Of a DNA stretch of 64,000 bases, positions 23,101 through 34,377 are shown piece after piece (position 1 is the first letter of the stretch; every line of letters begins with the position of its first letter). Origin of the DNA: Haematococcus lacustris (lineage: Eukaryota > Chlorophyta > Chlorophyceae > Chlamydomonadales > Haematococcaceae); contig JASKMD010000026.1 in assembly GCA_030144725.1 (NCBI GenBank), positions 1,313,981-1,377,980 on the forward strand, read 5' to 3'. Below the pieces are notes generated by a model that saw nothing but the letters and a program-made list of their open reading frames with translations, searched no databases and was not told the DNA's origin. Both the position numbers and the translations under genes were made by a program.

Positions 23101-26100
23101 ACTGTTCCCTTCAGGGCTGCTGGCCCATGGTCTGTGGCTGAGAGCTGGGAGCCAGCCGCATCCCTCTGATGATGCTGAAGGTGGATGGGATTGAATTGGC
23201 ATGAACGGTTGTGGTGGTGCGCATCAGCCCTGCTGCTGCACAGCTAGGCAGTACCAGACACCAGGTACAGTCTGCTTGTCTGCCAAGTCCTCAGCTAGGA
23301 GGTCTGCAACCCCAAGCAGCCACACCAGGCTGATTGACCAGCCCTGCCATTGACACTCAATGCTTAGGGTTAGGGCCCATATCGACACCATGCTGGCCAA
23401 CCAGCTTAGTGTGGTTGCTGAGACTGAAGCTGGGTAACCAAAGCTGCTTAGACTCAAGCTGGTTGACGGACGACCGGATTGAGCTCAGTGTAGCTGCTTA
23501 GGTTGGCAGACAGGCCGCCAACGCAAGGGCAGCTACGACGGTGCTTGTGCCAAAAGGCTTGAGGGAGAACATGCCACGCCGGGAGTGCTGATTCAACAGG
23601 CGGCCTGGGACGGCTGCTTGGCCTGCTCAACATGGTTGGGCTGTCGGCTGTCATCGTGCCCATCAGCTTGACTGCATGCACGCAGGGACTGCACTACAGA
23701 CCAGCTACTGCCGGTGCAAGCACCACACTAGCAGCGTGTCAGGTTCAGTGGGGTGAGCAGCTGCCAGCCATTGCAGCAGAGGTCAAAGAGCACACATCAC
23801 TTGCCTGTTGCAGCAGCAGACCCCAGTTCGATTCCCAGCTACTGCATGTGCCAACCCCTCAATGGCCAGCTGGGCAGGTTTGAAGGCAGGCTGGTGCGCA
23901 AGCTGAAGCGTTTGCACGAGTGCTCCTGCGTGGATTCCATCACTGCTGGCATGCCGTGTTAGCCTGAACCCAACCCAGGGCCCAGGGCAGTGCTGCTGAC
24001 TCAAGAGCCGCAGTCAGGCCAGGCTATAGGCCGCATGGTTGGTGCCCATGGGTCTTACTAGGCAATGTCAGGCTGCACAGGCTCAAGCTGGCTGACGCTT
24101 GGTGCAGGTGAGTGAGTGAGAGGCATTGTGGCTTGTGCATGAGTGAGACGCAACACCACCCTCAGCCTTCACCAGGCACCAATGCTACAATGAGCAGGTG
24201 CGGGTGCTCATCGTACCCTAAGCGACCCGCAACACCATTCTCAGCCTTCACCAGGCATTCATGCTAACAGAGTCCTGCATGAGTGCTTTTAGGAAAGCCT
24301 GTAAGAGGTGACGCAGCGTGACAGCACACCGCTGCCGCCACCCTGACAGGAGGGCCTAGGTGGGCATATATGACGCAGGCTCTGGCTGCGGATGTCCGGC
24401 CCACATGCAGCAGCTGTCCGCATATTCGTTGCATTGGCTGCTGTGAGGGCAGCTACCTTGGTGCCGCTTGGGGGCGGCCGTTACATCATCACTAAACAGC
24501 ATCCAACAAAAGCTACCGCATGAAGGCAATGTCCTGTGGTGTTAAGTGTGACCAGCTCTCTGTGCTTCAAAGCGTGACCAGCCCCATGTGGTGTGAGGTG
24601 TGACCAGCCCAGACAACCTGCAGGTCACTCTTAAGCCTACCTTGAGTGACTCAATCACGTCCTCCACCACCTCATGCTCCAGCCCTGAGTATTCGCCCTC
24701 GGTGTTCTCTCTGTACTCACATGGCAGCCATGCAAGCGCGGCAGTTGATGCAAGCCGGGTGGTGCCAGTGGGTTGAAACGCTGCCCTGAGCTTGACAGGC
24801 TGGCTTGCTAGGTGGGGCTGATGTGGCGGCGGCCAATGCCCCAGGTGCTTACCTGATGACCACAATGTCTAGGTTGTTGTAGCGGGTGGTGAGGCCAGGC
24901 AGCGAGACACAGTGCACCAGGTTCACCCTGCAGCAGCAACAGCGCAAGAACTCTGCCCCTCAGGCCTTTGTGGAGGAGTGTGGACCAGGTGCTGGGGTGG
25001 GGTAGGGTGGGGTGGGGTGGGGTGGGGTGGGGTGGGGTGGGGTGGGAGAGGGTGTGCACCCCACCAAAGGTCCAGATCCTTGCGGAGCTGCACATTCACA
25101 CTCTGTGTGTTGGTGTTCTTCTTGTCCAGGGCTGTGAACAGGGTCCCCTGCACACGCCACCACCACCATCAACTGTGATCTTGACCGTCATCACCATCAC
25201 CACCACCATCACCACCACCATCACCACCACCATCACCAGTGATCCCAACACCACCATCACCAACACAACTGTGATTCAAACCCTACCCGGCAATCCAGCT
25301 GTCAAACCCTACCCACATGATCAGCAGCAGCAGCATGGGAAAAGCAGCAGGCAGAACAGGAACACCATAGTGATCACCGGCAGAAATGTCAAACATCCAC
25401 ATGAGCATCAGCACAGCCACCGCCACAGCAACAGGAAGGCACGCTGGGAGGTTCAGGCCTCATAGACCCCCTGCAAACAGTCATCTCTGATGTCCTTTAG
25501 CTCCCTCTGTGAGGCTAAATGCCATACCATGCCATTGCTTACACATGCTCTGCCCACGGCATGCACAGCCTGCATGGGCTTGCAATGCGTGGACTTGCAT
25601 GGAATGCTGCATGGGTCCTGCTCACACAGCTTGCGTGGATGCTTCCATGCTTGCATGCTGCCCACGCACACGTACCTTCAATGCCACGCCATTTCTGCGG
25701 ATGGACTCCAGCACCTCCTGGGGCACGCTTTGCCTAGGGCTGCCGTCTGGGAGGCTGCCACTCAGGTCATCAAACCTGCAGGCAGCACAGTGGCGAGCCA
25801 CACACAGCTTGGAGACCGGCCAAAGCGCATGCCGCACACACTCCATGCTTGCCATCTACGCTGATGTGTGACGGGTGCGGTCAATTGCTGGAGGTCATAG
25901 GTGTGACCCACACACTGCTAGCCCCACACTGTCCCCTTGCCCGTACCTCACACCAGCATTGTAGGGCACTGTGGGGCATTGTGGGCATTGTGGGGCATGG
26001 TGGAGCAATGGCAATGGTTGAGACAAGGCTTGGTAGCGCATGTGCGTATGCATGCAGGCTGGTGGGCTTATCCCCTGCACGTGCCTCTCCCACTGGATGG

Positions 26101-27184
26101 GTGCGCCCAGCGCTTCAACCACATCCACTATGGACTTGGTGACCTCAGGTCCTGAGAGGCAGGCAATAGAGCAGGCAGGCAGGCAGGCAAGCAGGCGGCT
26201 GGCAGGCTGACGGGCAAGCTGGTGGGTGGTGAATGGCGGCCGCGCAGCTGGCGGCAAGCAGCCAGGCTGGGTGGCATTGAGGTGGGGCTGGCTTCATCTG
26301 TTTTTGGGGTCTTGGCACACTATGGGGCTGCCAATCACAGGCAGGGGCAGGCAAGCATGGTTGACGAGCAGCCAGCGGTAAGGTGACACGGCTTGCAGCA
26401 ATGTGCGGCAGCACTGCAGTTGGTGGCTAGTCCAGGATTTGATAGAGGTGAGCAGGTGAGGCATGGGGTCTGTTTGTCAAATGCCGGGTCACTCGAGGCA
26501 GTGCATGGGCCTGTGTAATTGTTTATGAGATAATGGATATCTGGGTCCAACATGTCATGTACATGGCCTGAAGAGATGCACCTGGCTCAGGAAGCCCGCG
26601 CGCGCGCCCGCCCCGCCCCGCCCCGCGCCGCGCCCCGCCCCGCCCCGCCCGCGCGCCCGCCCCGCCCCGCCCCGCCCCGCCCCGCCCCGCCCCGCCCCGC
26701 CCCGCCCCGCCCCGCCCCGCCCCGCCCCGCCCCGCCCCGCCCCGCCCCGCCCCGCCCCGCCCCGCCCCGCCCCGCCCCGCCCCGCCCCGCCCCGCCCCGC
26801 CCCGCCCCGCCCCGCCCCGCCCCGCCCCGCCCCGCCCCGCCCCGCCCCGCCCCGCCCCGCCCCGCCCCGCCCCGCCCCGCCCCGCCCCGCCCCGCCCCGC
26901 CCCGCCCCGCCCCGCCCCGCCCCGCCCCGCCCCGCCCCGCCCCGCCCCGCCCCGCCCCGCCCCGCCCCGCCCCGCCCCGCCCAACTCAGCCCAGCCCAGC
27001 CGGACCCAAGCCGCACCTATTCCATCGCCTGGGATGAGTGTGACAGCCTTGGGCCTGCCATCCCCAGGTGATGGGATGCTGGTGAACAAGCCACGCGCCT
27101 GTACAGAAGCGCCAAGGCATCAACACCAGCAATCGGCTACTGCTGTTGCTGCTGCTGCTGCTGCTCAAGTACAGTGAGTGCCAT
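20147..27184 (-). CDS. IDH: NAD-dependent isocitrate dehydrogenase, regulatory-type subunit
   Basis: Fourteen exons join in phase to 358 residues: 27173-27184, 27017-27098, 26085-26151, 25676-25775, 25065-25147, 24853-24927, 24641-24710, 22792-22866, 22587-22643, 22042-22086, 21640-21702, 21017-21130, 20683-20820, 20147-20242. Markers in order: [109 protein letters not shown]. The '[17 protein letters not shown]' and 'GGNVG' forms resemble plant regulatory rather than catalytic subunits. With catalytic partners it converts isocitrate to 2-oxoglutarate in the mitochondrial TCA cycle. The N-terminus MALTARGLFTS is short and basic, so the four-codon first exon and targeting peptide are the least certain part. 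One junction (26085) fits only a GC-AG intron. Long minisatellites sit in introns 2, 5 and 9. Confidence 0.93.
20880..20955. repeat. GATGAT/GATAATGAC microsatellite
   Basis: Three units of AATGACGATGATGATGAT followed by a GAT run, in the intron between isocitrate dehydrogenase exons 12 and 13. Confidence 0.9.
21215..21335. repeat. Intronic duplicated segment, copy A
   Basis: Contains GTGAGCAGCTGCCAGCCATT followed by GCAGCAGAGGTC, and CAGACCCCAGTT with CCAACACCCCAATGGCC. The same words recur at 23745-23885 in the same gene but in swapped order, showing a rearranged duplicate. Confidence 0.7.
22102..22502. repeat. (GGGTCA)n hexamer array in an intron
   Basis: Begins with seven-base GGGGTCA variants and then runs as more than 50 nearly perfect GGGTCA units, within the intron between exons 22587-22643 and 22042-22086 of isocitrate dehydrogenase. 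It is open in all frames and gives long Arg-Val, Asp-Pro and Leu-Thr dipeptide ORFs that are not genes. Confidence 0.97.
23745..23885. repeat. Intronic duplicated segment, copy B
   Basis: Shares GTGAGCAGCTGCCAGCCATT and CAGACCCCAGTT-type words with 21215-21335; it lies in the 1.8-kb intron between exons 24641-24710 and 22792-22866. Confidence 0.7.
25005..25048. repeat. (GGGGT)n pentamer array
   Basis: Nine or so GGGGT units immediately downstream (in gene orientation) of the isocitrate dehydrogenase exon 25065-25147. The array is C-rich on the coding strand and may help as a polypyrimidine tract. Confidence 0.9.
25185..25240. repeat. CACCATCACCAC microsatellite
   Basis: Trinucleotide-based repeat in the isocitrate dehydrogenase intron upstream of exon 25065-25147. 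Confidence 0.9.
26587..26985. repeat. (CCCCG)n pentamer array in intron 2
   Basis: About 70 CCCCG units, nearly perfect after an irregular start with GCGCGC words, in the intron between exons 27017-27098 and 26085-26151. The same pentamer forms 44868-45194. The minus strand, which is the transcribed sense, is G-rich (GGGGC). Confidence 0.98.
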
Positions 27185-27621
27185 GTTTGATCGCGCTGTA
27201 GCTATGCGCGCCCGAGCGACATCACGTGCAGCGCAGCGCAATGCGGCTACGAAATAGTCGCGCAACTTTCCAATCAGTCCGTACCTGCACTACACTGCTG
27301 CTCAGCGCCTGCAGCTGTCGCGCGAATGCCGACTTCGCTAACAGGCAGAGAGGCAACATGGCTTCTGTTTGCGGTTGTTAGAACAAGGTTACAAGTGATG
27401 GATGCGCTAGGTCGAACAACTTGGGTCGTCCAGGGCGAAGTCAATGTTACATGCGGCTCGATGTCAAGTGCATGCTGCGATGACCAATGTCGATAAAGTA
27501 GGGCGTGTCCGAGCCAAAACATCAGTTCTAGCCGCGAAAGTATGTACCGACGTGGTAACACGCCAGATCACGCATCATCGCCCTGCATCCCATTCATTTC
27601 ATCATCAGCGCTAGCATTGGC
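27185..27621. other. Upstream region of isocitrate dehydrogenase
   Basis: No gene recognised. It should hold the promoter of the minus-strand isocitrate dehydrogenase gene; no obvious TATA element. Confidence 0.4.
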
Positions 27622-27753
27622 ACCCGGGTAGGGTGTGTCCGCTAATATTAGTTCCGAGCCAAAAGTGGCGTATCAGCTAATAATAACGCTAATATTAGCT
27701 CAAGCGGCGTGAGCCGATACCGGGAGCTAATATGAGCTGATAAGAGCTCATAT

Positions 27754-28036
27754 TGTTGGAAGAGCACGGGCAGACGCGGACACCAGTTCAGGGTAGTTAC
27801 ATTGATCTGCCACAACTGCTAGCGCGCAACCTTGCGTCAACCTTGCGCAACCTTGCGCCTACCTGTTGGAAGAGCACGGGCAGACGCGGACACCAGTTCA
27901 GGGTGCCTACGACTGCCGGGTGTCTGCCCTAAATACGGCAGTCACACTCGCACTCATCGCGGCCGGGCCGCTGGCAGGCACACCCTACAATCCCGGTGCT
28001 TGATCTCAACTGCACCGGGAGGGTATGCAACTAACA
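27754..28036 (-). repeat. 3' LTR of the Copia element
   Basis: 283 bp, identical by eye to 38354-38636. It contains an internal direct repeat: the first 41 bp (TGTTGGAAGAGCACGGGC...) recur 109 bp later. The purine-rich GAGTGGGAG immediately inside (28037-28045, minus) fits a polypurine tract. Confidence 0.97.
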
Positions 28037-28045
28037 CTCCCACTC
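28037..28045 (-). promoter_or_regulatory. Candidate polypurine tract
   Basis: Minus strand GAGTGGGAG abuts the 3' LTR start. It is the expected position for plus-strand DNA priming of an LTR retrotransposon. Confidence 0.6.
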
Positions 28046-29753
28046 AGAGGTCTGGCTAGGTGAGAGCAACAACTTAGCGCTTTCAACAACTGTTTAAGCA
28101 AGCAACTGGCGGTCAGCAGGCATGCAAGCCTGAGCCAAGCAACAACTGCGGGCATCTTCTCAGTTCATGGCAAAGCACACCATGCTGAGACTTAGTAGGC
28201 TGTTGACAGGCATGCAGGCCTGTGCCTAGAAACCTTCCATGCTCCAGTCTTGATGAACATTACAGGCTGGATACCACAGGCTGTTTCAGATCAGATAAGA
28301 CCTGTGCCTGTTCAGCTGAACACTCCACATCCTTGCTTGCCCATGTTAAACTGAACTGCTGCCAAGGGCTTGGTGAGGATATCTGCCAGCATGCTGGAGG
28401 TGTGGCAGTAGTGGAAAGCTACCTCGCCTCTGCTGATACGCTCCCTAACAAAGTGGTGGTGCACATCTATGTGCTTAGCTCTGGAAGTGGCCATGGGGTT
28501 ATGCAACAGCTGAATGGCTGCTTGATTGTCACAGCCCAGGTGCACACAGCTGGCATCCAGCTGCAGATCTCTCATAAGCTTGCGCAGCCACAGAGCCTCC
28601 TTGGCTGCGCTGGAAGCTGCCATATACTCTGCTTCTGCTGTTGACATAGCCACAGATGGCTGGAGGCGGCTGGACCAGCTAATGGCACCACCATTCAGAG
28701 TGAAGATATACCCAGTGGTGCTTCTGGCTGTGTCCTTGTCCCCTGCATAGTCTGCATCAGAAAAGCCCTGCAGCCCTGACACACCACCAAACAGGAGTCC
28801 TTGATCTGCTGTGCCCTTCAGATAACATAGCACACTGCAGGCAGCCGACCAGTGCTGCTTAGTGGGTGCAGACATGTGCCTGGCCAAGGCGCCCACAGCA
28901 AAAGCAATGTCTGGCCGTGTGCAGCAGGTCAGGTAAAGCAGGCTGCCCACCAGGGCACTGTAATGATGCAGAGTCGTGTCCAAGACATCCCCTTCCCTGA
29001 CTAGCTTAACAGCAGGAGCCATGGGCAGAGGCTTGCTGTGAGCTGCTGACTTGCTGTGGGCTGTGACCAGCTCCTGAATAAACTTGTGCTGGTCAAGCTT
29101 GATGGTGCCTTCAGCCCTGTCCCTGGTCAGCTGCATCCCTAGGAACCACCGGGCCTCACCCAAGTCCTTCAGTTTGAAGGCTGAGGACAGCTGCTTCTTC
29201 ACGTAGGCCAAGCCTGCGGTGTCCCCCTGCTGGGTGCACAGAAGGCAGTCGTCCACATACACTAGCAGGTACACCATGCCAGTGCTCAGCTGCAGGGTAA
29301 ACAGAGCAGGGTCTGCCTCAGAGCCCTTGAAGCCCATGCTCAGCAGCTCCTCACACAACCTGGCATGCCACGCCCTAGGAGCCTGCCTCAAGCCATACAG
29401 GGCCTTCTGCAGACGGCACACAGTGTTAGTGCTGCCCTCCTCAAAGCCTTCTGGCTGCTGCACATAGATGACCTCCCCTGGCTCTAGCTTGCCGTTCAGG
29501 AAAGCTGTCTCAAAGTCTAACTGATGAATCTCCATGTCCTCAGCTGCTGCCTTGGCCAGGAGGGTGCGCAATGTGGTATGCTTGCTGACAGGTGCATACA
29601 CTCAGGATAAATAAGGACCGGTCGCGATGGGATCGACCATAGCTCATTGGATAGCTTGCATTTAGTCCGTTCGAACGGTACAAATCTTACGTTGTAACTC
29701 GCTACCATCGCGACGAAAAAGGCCCGACAAAAAGTGTCCTGAAAAGTGCATCG

Positions 29754-30210
29754 CTTGCTGCGCAGCAACGTCACATCCGTCGCTGCGCAGCAACGTGACA
29801 CCTGTTGCTGCGCAGCAACGTGACGCCTGTTGCTGCGCAGCAACGCTACACATCTTGCTGCGCAGCAACGTTGCACTTTTTACCCTTGCTGCGCAGCAAC
29901 GTTACATTTCTTGCTGCGCAGCGACGTTACACCCCTTGCTGCGCAGCAACGTTACATATATTGCTGCGCAGCAACGTTGCACTTTTTACCCTTGCTGCGC
30001 AGCAAGGATACATTTTTGCTGCGCAGCAACGTCACATCCCTTGCTGCGCAGCAAAGTTACATCTCTTGCTGCGCAGCAACTATACATCTCTTGCTGCGCA
30101 GCAACGTTACATCTGTTGTTGCGCAGCCTTATTACAACCCTTGCTGCGCAGCAACTTTACATCCCTTGCTGCACAGCAACGTCTACATCTCTTGCTGCGC
30201 AGCAACGTTT
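29754..30210. repeat. Left subterminal array of TTGCTGCGCAGCAA palindromes
   Basis: About 18 copies of the perfect 14-bp palindrome, or one-base variants, spaced by short A/T-containing spacers such as CGTTACATCTC, with a period of about 24-30 bp. Confidence 0.95.
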
Positions 30211-30906
30211 ACATGCTGCGCACCTCAACACCTCAAACACCTCGCACACCTTGCTCGAACACCTCGCACAGGTTCTGCGAGTCGTTACGCCCATACACCT
30301 TGCAACACCCCGCAACACCACTGCAACATGTATGCATCGTCGCCCGAACACCTCGCAGCACCACTACACAACGTATATACAACGACGCCCGAACACCTCG
30401 CAACACCGCTACGAACGACATGTATTGCTGATGCACATGCATTGATGCTGATGCACTGATGCTGATGCACTGATGCACATGTATTGCTGATGCACATGCA
30501 TTGATGCAAGGTGACAACACCACACAACAATACAACATCACAACAACAACAACAACAACAACACAGCGACTCACGCCTTACACACCACTTATGCTATGTG
30601 CACAACTACAAGGACTGGCTGCACCTCCTTGCAATGGGCTAACACCTCATCATGGGACTGCTAAGCACTTTGCCTTGCTGCCTATGCCCCATGGGACCAT
30701 ATCAGGTTGGGCTAGGCTAGGCTAGGCTGGGCTGGGCTGCGTTGGGGTGGGGTGGACTCGGCTAGACTAAGGAAGTAGGAAGTAGACGGGGTGGCGGAGA
30801 GGGAAGGAGGAAGGGGCCAAAAGGCTGGAGGGTGACCATCAAACCTGCAACAACAAGGGGTGGGCTTGCGGTTACTGCCCCATAGCACCCAACTGGGCTG
30901 GGCTTG

Positions 30907-31015
30907 CGCTCCAGGCTGCCCGCTCCAGGCTGCCCGCTCCAGGCTGCCCGCTCCAGGCTGCCCGCTCCAGGCTGCCCGCTCCAGGCTGCTCGCTCTAGGC
31001 TGCTGGCCAAGGGCT
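30907..31015. repeat. 14-bp tandem repeat CCGCTCCAGGCTGC
   Basis: About six perfect units followed by degenerate ones, inside the TIR element. Confidence 0.9.
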
Positions 31016-31498
31016 GCATCCCGCCAAGGGGGGAGGGGGGGGTAGATGGGTGGCAGACTTGGAAGTGGTGGTGGTGAGACGAGGGAGTGGTGGTGGTGAG
31101 ACGAGGGAGGGAAGGGGCAAGGGTGCAAGGGGCAGGAGACTGACCATCAGACCTGCAGCCAACAAGAGGCATCCTTGCGGTTAGGCTGGGCATTAGGGGC
31201 CACTCATGTGCTGGGGCTGGCCACTCACACATTTGATCCATGTTATGCCTTGTTGACTCCTTGGTGGCTCCTTGTTGGTTGTGACTCTACGCCGCTACCC
31301 TGTGTGCTTGCAATCACCAAGCACACGTGTAATGCTCCAGTTGTTGACCACTGCAAGCAAACATCAGCCAGCAAGCAGATGAACAAGGACAGGCATGACC
31401 ACAACTGGGCAGGCTAGGCTGACACTACCAGAGCATGTGCACTCACCGGAAGTCCGCTGGGCTGGGCTTCCTTCGCAATACCTCATCGAATCCTTTGG

Positions 31499-31792
31499 GG
31501 GAGGGGAGGGGAGGGGAGGGGAGGGGAGGGGAGGGGAGGGGAGGGGCTGGGCTGGGCTGGGCTGGGCTGGGCTGGGCTGGGCTGGGCTGGGCTGGGCTGG
31601 GCTGGGCTGGGCTGGGCTGGGCTGGGCTGGGCTGGGCTGGGCTGGGCTGGGCTGGGCTGGGCTGGGCTGGGCTGGGCTGGGCTGGGCTGGGCTGGGCTGG
31701 GCTGGGCTGGGCTGGGCTGGGCTGGGCTGGGCTGGGCTGGGCTGGGCTGGGCTGGGCTGGGCTGGGCTGGGCTGGGCTGGGCTGGGCTGGGC
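31499..31792. repeat. (GGGGA)n then (GGGCT)n pentamer arrays
   Basis: About nine GGGGA units (31499-31545) switch to about 49 GGGCT units (31546-31792). Open in all frames, with spurious Gly-Leu-Gly-Trp-Ala and Ser-Pro-Ala-Gln-Pro ORFs. Confidence 0.98.
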
Positions 31793-32039
31793 AAGGCGGG
31801 GCGGGGGACAGGGTGGGGACGTAACTGGAACTCCTGGCTGCTCCTTCTGGTTGCTTTTGGCGGCTGCTCATGGCTGCTCATGGCTCCGCTGCCGCCTTGC
31901 CTGCAACCACCATGCATGCTACACATGCTCATGCATAAGGCTGTTGCCACACTGCTGGCAAGCATGGAGGCATGGCTGCAGCAGCCTATGCTAGCGCCAC
32001 ACAAATGTTGCCTTGCCGCTCTTGACTGCCGCTCTTGGC

Positions 32040-32170
32040 TGCTGCTCCTGGCTGCCACTCCATGCTGCCGCTCCTAGCTGCTGCTCCTGGCTGCCGCTCC
32101 TGGCTGCCACTCCAGGCTGCCGCTCCTAGCTGCTGCTCCTGGCTACACCACCAGGCTGCCGCTCTTGGCT
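32040..32170. repeat. Degenerate GCTGCCGCTCCTGGCT repeats
   Basis: Several imperfect tandem units with GCTGCTCCTGGCTGCC words, inside the TIR element; no coding function. Confidence 0.7.
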
Positions 32171-33149
32171 GCCGCTGTGGAGTCTCCATCCGTCCGTCAT
32201 GGTGAGGGTAAGGGTAAGCGGCAGCACCAGCAGCAGCAACAGCAACAGCAACAGCAGCAGGGTATCAGCAGCAGCAGGGCAGCCGCAGCAGCAGCCGCAG
32301 GCGCAGGAGTTACGTTTGGGCTGGCTGTGCTGACACCCCAGCAGCATGTGCACTCACCTTCAGTCTTGGTTGCTTGACTCCAAGGGGGAGGGGAGGGGAG
32401 TTTGGTTGTTCGGCTGTTCCGCTGTTCCGCTGCTCCTCTGCTCCTCTGCTCCTCTGCTCCTGGCTGCAACTGATGGCTTGGGAGGTGGTGGTTGTGGTGC
32501 GGGGAGGAGAGGGTGCCTTGCTCCAGGTTACAAGGCAGGCAGGAAGGCAGGTGTTTCAGGGAGGGAAGGAGAGCGAGGCGAGTGGGATGATGCGTATTGC
32601 CCTAACTGCAGCAAACACATGGCATGCAAGCGATTAGGCTAGGCACCTCGAGCTACATAACTACAAGACTGGCCACTCACCATTTCCCGAGGTGAGGTGT
32701 GTGTGGGGAGGGTGGGGGGGATTGGGAATGGCGTAGAGGGGAGGGTGAAGAGTGGTGGGGAGGGGAAGGTGTTGCTCAAGGCTGCAGGACGTCGCTCCCG
32801 CTTCTGAATGCTCATGGTTGTTACCACCATGGGTACCTATCCTGGCCGCTCCCGCTTCTCCTAGCTGCTGAAGGACTCCTAACTCGAGGCTTCTGCACAT
32901 GGCTCGCTCTCCTTCATGGCTCCCAACTGCCTTACGGGGCTTCTCCACTCCTCCGCTCTATCGCTACCGGCTCCGCACCATGTTGTGTCGCTGCATTGCT
33001 GCACCTGCTGCCAATTTCTGTCGCTGACTCCAGATCCTACGGCTGGTCGCCAACGCTATGAGGCTACAGGCTAGCGACGGCTGGCTGGCTCGTAGCTACC
33101 CTTTTGGCGACGATTGGCTGCTCCTGGCTGCTCCTGGCTGCTATATGCA

Positions 33150-33250
33150 GCATGCCATTTTGGCGGGGCAGTCTGCTTTTCTTCGCGATCCTTTCCTTAC
33201 TTCGCGGTACCTCAGCGAAACCTACATGCAAGTCTACATGCAACCTGAAA
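33150..33250. repeat. Dispersed segment shared with 59105-59210
   Basis: Shared words in order are CTTCGCGATCCTTT / CTTCGCGATTCCTTT, CTTCG(C/T)GGTAC, TCAGCGAAACCT and ATGCAAG. It lies just inside the right palindrome array. Confidence 0.75.
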
Positions 33251-33271
33251 GTTTTGTAACCTGAATCAGGC

Positions 33272-34076
33272 CCAGTTGCTGCGCAGCAAGGGTCTTAGTT
33301 GCTGCGCAGCAAGGGCTTGATGTTGCTGCGCAGCAAGGGTTAGCTCAGTTGCTGCGCAGCAAGGGCCTGATGTTGCTGCGCAGCAAGGGTTAGCTTAGTT
33401 GTTGCGCAGCAAGGGCCTGATGTTGCTGCGCAGCAAGGGTTAGCTTAGTTGCTGCGCAGCAAGGGCCTGATGTTGCTGCGCAACAAGGGTGAGCTCTGTT
33501 GTTGCGCAGCAAGGGCCTTATGTTGTTGCGCAGCAAGGGTAAGCTTTGTTGTTGCGCAGCAAGGGCCTGATGTTGTTGCGCAGCAAGGGTGAGCTTTGTT
33601 GTTGCGCAGCAAGGGCCTTATGTTGTTGCGCAGCAAGGGCCTCATGTTGTTGCGCAGCAAGGGTAAGCTTTGTTGTTGCGCAGCAAGGGCCTGATGTTGT
33701 TGCGCAGCAAGGGTGAGCTCTGTTGTTGCGCAGCAAGGGCCTTATGTTGTTGCGCAGCAAGGGTAAGCTTTGTTGCTGCGCAGCAAGGGCCTTATGTTGT
33801 TGCGCAGCAAGGGCCTAATGTTGCTGCGCAGCAAGGGTTAGCTTAGTTGTTGCGCAGCAAGGGCCTGATGTTGGTGCGCAACAAGGGTGAGCTTAGTTGT
33901 TGCGCAGCAAGGGCCTTATGTTGTTGCGCAGCAAGGGTTAGCTTTGTTGTTGCGCAGCAAAGGCCTGGTTTTGCTGCGCAGCAGCGAGGCACTTATACCG
34001 TTGCTGCGCAGCAACGTTGCACTTTATACCCTTGCTGCGCAGCAACGTTGCACTTTATACCCTTGCTGCGCAGCCG
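33272..34076. repeat. Right subterminal array of TTGCTGCGCAGCAA palindromes
   Basis: More than 30 copies of TTG(C/T)TGCGCAGCAA, alternating with spacers of the types GGGCCTGATG and GGGTTAGCTTAG, giving a period of about 25-27 bp and a two-unit higher-order period. The last units, close to the terminus, switch to the CGTTGCACTTTATACC spacer also seen in the left array. Confidence 0.95.
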
Positions 34077-34363
34077 CACATGGAGGGGGGGGGTACCTCT
34101 CGCGCGGATCGTTATATCTCCGCAACCGCTGTGAGTTAGGACTTCGTTCCAGAGCGAGGTCCCTCTTAAACTCACTGTTCTATCGTTCTATCGGAGCGGA
34201 ATGTCCATCCGATGAAAAAAAGACTGACGCGTCGGCCTTATTTATCCTGAGTGTAGACGTCTCCTACATCCACACCTGATTGTTGATAGAACCCCTTTGC
34301 CACTAGCCTGGCCTTCAGCTTCTCAATGTTCCCTGCAGCATCACGCTTCACTTTGAGTACCCA

Positions 34364-34377
34364 TTTGGTGGGCAGCA
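34364..34377. repeat. SINE target-site duplication, copy 1
   Basis: TTTGGTGGGCAGCA at 34364-34377 is repeated exactly at 34756-34769. In the Copia frame it encodes part of the 'LPTK' codons on the minus strand. Confidence 0.92.

Larger units (their letters stand above)
29599..34253. mobile_element. 4655-bp TIR DNA element with TA target duplication, apparently non-autonomous
   Basis: Ends are perfect 18-bp inverted repeats: CACTCAGGATAAATAAGG at 29599-29616 and its reverse complement at 34236-34253. They are flanked by TA at 29597-29598 and 34254-34255, and one TA is enough to restore the Copia reading VYAPVSK. TA duplication fits the Tc1/mariner superfamily. No transposase exon was recognised; the interior is minisatellites. 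Both ends carry arrays of the 14-bp palindrome TTGCTGCGCAGCAA starting about 150-180 bp inside the termini. Confidence 0.88.

Noticed and set aside
26555..27037. Gly/Ala/Arg- or Pro/Ala-repeat ORFs (also at 44687-45241 and 31395-32058)
   Set aside because: Artefacts of pentamer arrays without stops; no codon bias or splice context.
29754..30210. CRISPR-like array (also at 33272-34076)
   Set aside because: The repeat is a 14-bp palindrome with short, mutually similar spacers, in a eukaryotic transposon, with no cas genes.
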